Below are positions 4,768 through 6,466 of a DNA stretch of 6,466 nucleotides, in pieces. Below the pieces are notes generated by a model. The model ran no database searches. It had not been told where the DNA came from and was given only the letters and a program-made list of their open reading frames with translations. A program made the position numbers and the translations under genes. The stretch comes from a bacterium (lineage in GTDB: Bacteria > Bacillota > Clostridia > Oscillospirales > Acutalibacteraceae): contig JAHLBL010000097.1 of NCBI GenBank assembly GCA_020625635.1, forward strand, positions 1 through 6,466. The letters are read 5' to 3'. The stretch's first letter is position 1; every line of letters begins with the position of its first letter.

Positions 4768-6466
4768 AAGCCTCTCTCTTCTTCATAAGAACCGCGAGCA
4801 GGAGCATACCTACTACGGAGCCAACTGCGAGAGCGAGGAAGTACATCAGCGGATTGCCGATGGTGGGGAGTACGAAGATACCGCCGTGAGGAGCCTTAAG
4901 TGTGCAGCCGAACAGAGCCGAAAGAGCGCCTGCGCAGGCGGAACCTACTACACAGCTCGGGATAACCTGCAGCGGATGTCCCGCGGCGTAGGGGATAGCG
5001 CCCTCGGTTACGAAGGACAAGCCCATTACGAAGTTAACGGGACCGTTCTTTCTCTCGTCGGCAGACCATTTGTTGCGGAAGATCGTGGTCGAAAGAGCGA
5101 TAGCGATCGGGGGAACCATACCGCCGACCATAACGGCGCCCATGATGATCCAGCCGCCGGGCTCGTCGACAGTTGCGCCCGCGAGTAAGCCTGTCGCGGT
5201 AACATAAGCAGCCTTGTTGAAGGGACCGCCCATATCAATAGCCATCATTCCTGCCATAAGAGCAGCGGCGGGTACGATGAGAGCGGGGTTGCTTGCCATT
5301 GTATTGATGCCGTCGGAGAGTGCCTTGTTGAGTATGCCCATAACAGGGTTAACTGCGCACATCATAACAGCTACGATACCTAAACCTGTGAGAGGATAGA
5401 TGAGAACGGGCTTGATTCCCTCAAGAGCATGAGGCAGCTTGTCACATGCTTTCATAATCATCTTCATAAACCATCCTGCTATGAAACCTGCTAAGAGAGC
5501 ACCCAAGAAACCTGAAGGAATTACCGCAATCTTATCAGCTTGTTCTGTTGCTGATGCAACAGCGGCGTTTATATCCATTTTGCCGCTTACTACGTCGCCG
5601 ATCAAACCTAAAAGAATATTGTCGGAACCGATTGCACCCGGATTTGCAAAGGTTGCGCCTGTTGCGGCGAGTGAGCCGCCTACAAATCCGACCAGGAGTC
5701 CGGGACGATCCGCGATGGACATCGCGATGAAGCCGGCGAGAATCGGAAGCATAAAGTTAAATGCTGCGCCGCCGATCGTCTTAAACCACGCTGCTATTTC
5801 GTTATGTGATCCGAAGCCGCCGTCCTGGGGAGCGCCTACCGCGGCGTCGATCAGGAACGCGATAGCGATGAAAATACCGCCTGCTACTACGAACGGAAGC
5901 ATATGGGATACGCCGTTCATAAGGTGTTTGTAAAGCTTTCTGCCGAAGCTCTCGCCGCTGTCAACGGACGATGTGTCGGCTTTTTTGTCGGAGTGGAATA
6001 CGGGTACCTCTCCGTTAACGATCTTTTTGATGAGCTCCTCGGGCTTGTGGATGCCGTCCGCGACCTTTGTGGAGAGAACGGGCTTGCCGTCGAAGCGGGC
6101 GGTCTCAACGCTCTTGTCAGCCGCGATGATGATACCGTCGCAGTTCGCGATTTCCTCGGCTGTGAGCACGTTCTTGGCTCCGCCTGAGCCGTTTGTCTCT
6201 ACCTTGATGGTGATTCCCATCTGATCGCCTGCCTTGGCGAGAGCCTCAGCCGCCATATAGGTGTGAGCGATACCTGTCGGGCAGGCTGTGACCGCGAGTA
6301 CGCGGTATCCGCCCTTAGCCGCCGCGGGAGCCTTAGCCTCGTCGGGGAACTGTACGGTTTCCTGTTCGTCGATGATTCTCAGGAACTCGTCGGGGGATTT
6401 AGCCGCCTTCAGCTTTGAGGTGAATTCCTCGTGCATAAGCATCTGCATCAGTCTTGCGAGAACCTC
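4766..6466 (-). CDS. fruA: Fructose-specific PTS permease, EIIBC part of a fused EIIABC, 5' end outside window
   Basis: This membrane permease takes up fructose (or a close hexose) and phosphorylates it. The frame stays open to the window edge (567 codons including the stop), and its first residues EVLARLMQMLMHEEF match the end of a fructose EIIA domain, so the full gene starts upstream. In fragment numbering: the EIIA end is about 1-36; an Ala/Lys-rich linker runs to about 52; EIIB is about 54-152 with the phospho-Cys motif VTACPTGIAHTYMAAE (Cys62); a polar linker runs to about 173; EIIC is about 175-566 and highly hydrophobic. EIIC shows HMLPFVVAGGIFIAIAF, MGGPFNKAAY, EPGGWIIMGAVMVGGMVPP, GLSFVTEGAIPYAAGHP and GGIFVLPTIGNPLMY. 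It ends with the basic MKKREA tail. ptsH follows after 69 nt, consistent with a fru operon carrying general PTS genes. Met at 6448 is internal, not the start. Confidence 0.93.
   Translation of the reverse strand, partial: EVLARLMQMLMHEEFTSKLKAAKSPDEFLRIIDEQETVQFPDEAKAPAAAKGGYRVLAVTACPTGIAHTYMAAEALAKAGDQMGITIKVETNGSGGAKNVLTAEEIANCDGIIIAADKSVETARFDGKPVLSTKVADGIHKPEELIKKIVNGEVPVFHSDKKADTSSVDSGESFGRKLYKHLMNGVSHMLPFVVAGGIFIAIAFLIDAAVGAPQDGGFGSHNEIAAWFKTIGGAAFNFMLPILAGFIAMSIADRPGLLVGFVGGSLAATGATFANPGAIGSDNILLGLIGDVVSGKMDINAAVASATEQADKIAVIPSGFLGALLAGFIAGWFMKMIMKACDKLPHALEGIKPVLIYPLTGLGIVAVMMCAVNPVMGILNKALSDGINTMASNPALIVPAAALMAGMMAIDMGGPFNKAAYVTATGLLAGATVDEPGGWIIMGAVMVGGMVPPIAIALSTTIFRNKWSADERKNGPVNFVMGLSFVTEGAIPYAAGHPLQVIPSCVVGSACAGALSALFGCTLKAPHGGIFVLPTIGNPLMYFLALAVGSVVGMLLLAVLMKKREA

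Noticed and set aside
4754..5188. Plus-strand open frame of 144 codons opposite fruA
   Set aside because: It starts in the T-run of the hairpin, has no ribosome binding site and no recognisable domain, and lies fully over conserved EIIC coding sequence.
6431..6448. Met at 6448 as the start of fruA
   Set aside because: The frame continues open to the window edge with EVLARL, which fits the end of an EIIA domain, and no RBS precedes this Met. The gene is truncated by the window, not short.

Overview
This window most likely comes from a low-GC-phylum anaerobe of the class Clostridia, plausibly an Oscillospiraceae/Ruminococcus-like gut bacterium. Support for this is indirect: strong AGGAG-type ribosome binding sites, AT-rich intergenic DNA with sigma-A-like promoters beside fairly GC-rich genes, an HPr with both His15 and a Ser46 kinase site, and a fused fructose PTS permease. 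No rRNA or other decisive marker is present, so the genus cannot be named.

Left part (1-835): a 183-residue hypothetical protein (93-644, minus strand) has an amphipathic N-terminal half and a strongly acidic, internally repeated C-terminal tail. It has its own terminator (40-76), RBS and candidate promoter. Its AT-rich upstream region (657-835) is a divergent promoter region, also serving the plus-strand genes.

Middle (836-2571, plus strand): a compact operon of a CpXC-type double-zinc-knuckle protein, AzlC and AzlD. The gene pairs are 9 nt apart and overlapping by 4 nt. AzlC and AzlD together form a branched-chain amino acid exporter of the AzlCD type. The CpXC protein is of unknown function, but its position suggests a link to the exporter. 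The operon starts at a good extended -10 promoter (771-799) and ends at a strong intrinsic terminator (2653-2686), preceded by a second hairpin that shares sequence with it.

Right part (2695-6466, minus strand): a phosphotransferase (PTS) cluster in the order fruA (truncated by the window edge), ptsH, ptsI. Enzyme I takes phosphate from PEP and passes it to HPr. HPr passes it to the EIIA domain (mostly outside the window), then to the EIIB cysteine and finally to fructose during uptake through EIIC. The general PTS proteins therefore sit behind the fructose-specific permease in one apparent transcription unit. A 12-bp hairpin whose T-run faces the opposite strand separates fruA from ptsH.

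No mobile element, CRISPR array, tRNA or rRNA was seen. The window is mainly ordinary metabolism and transport. The points most worth a second look are the CpXC-AzlCD linkage, the intercistronic hairpin, an Enzyme I signature substitution, the repeated acidic tail, and a stretch of fruA with different codon usage.
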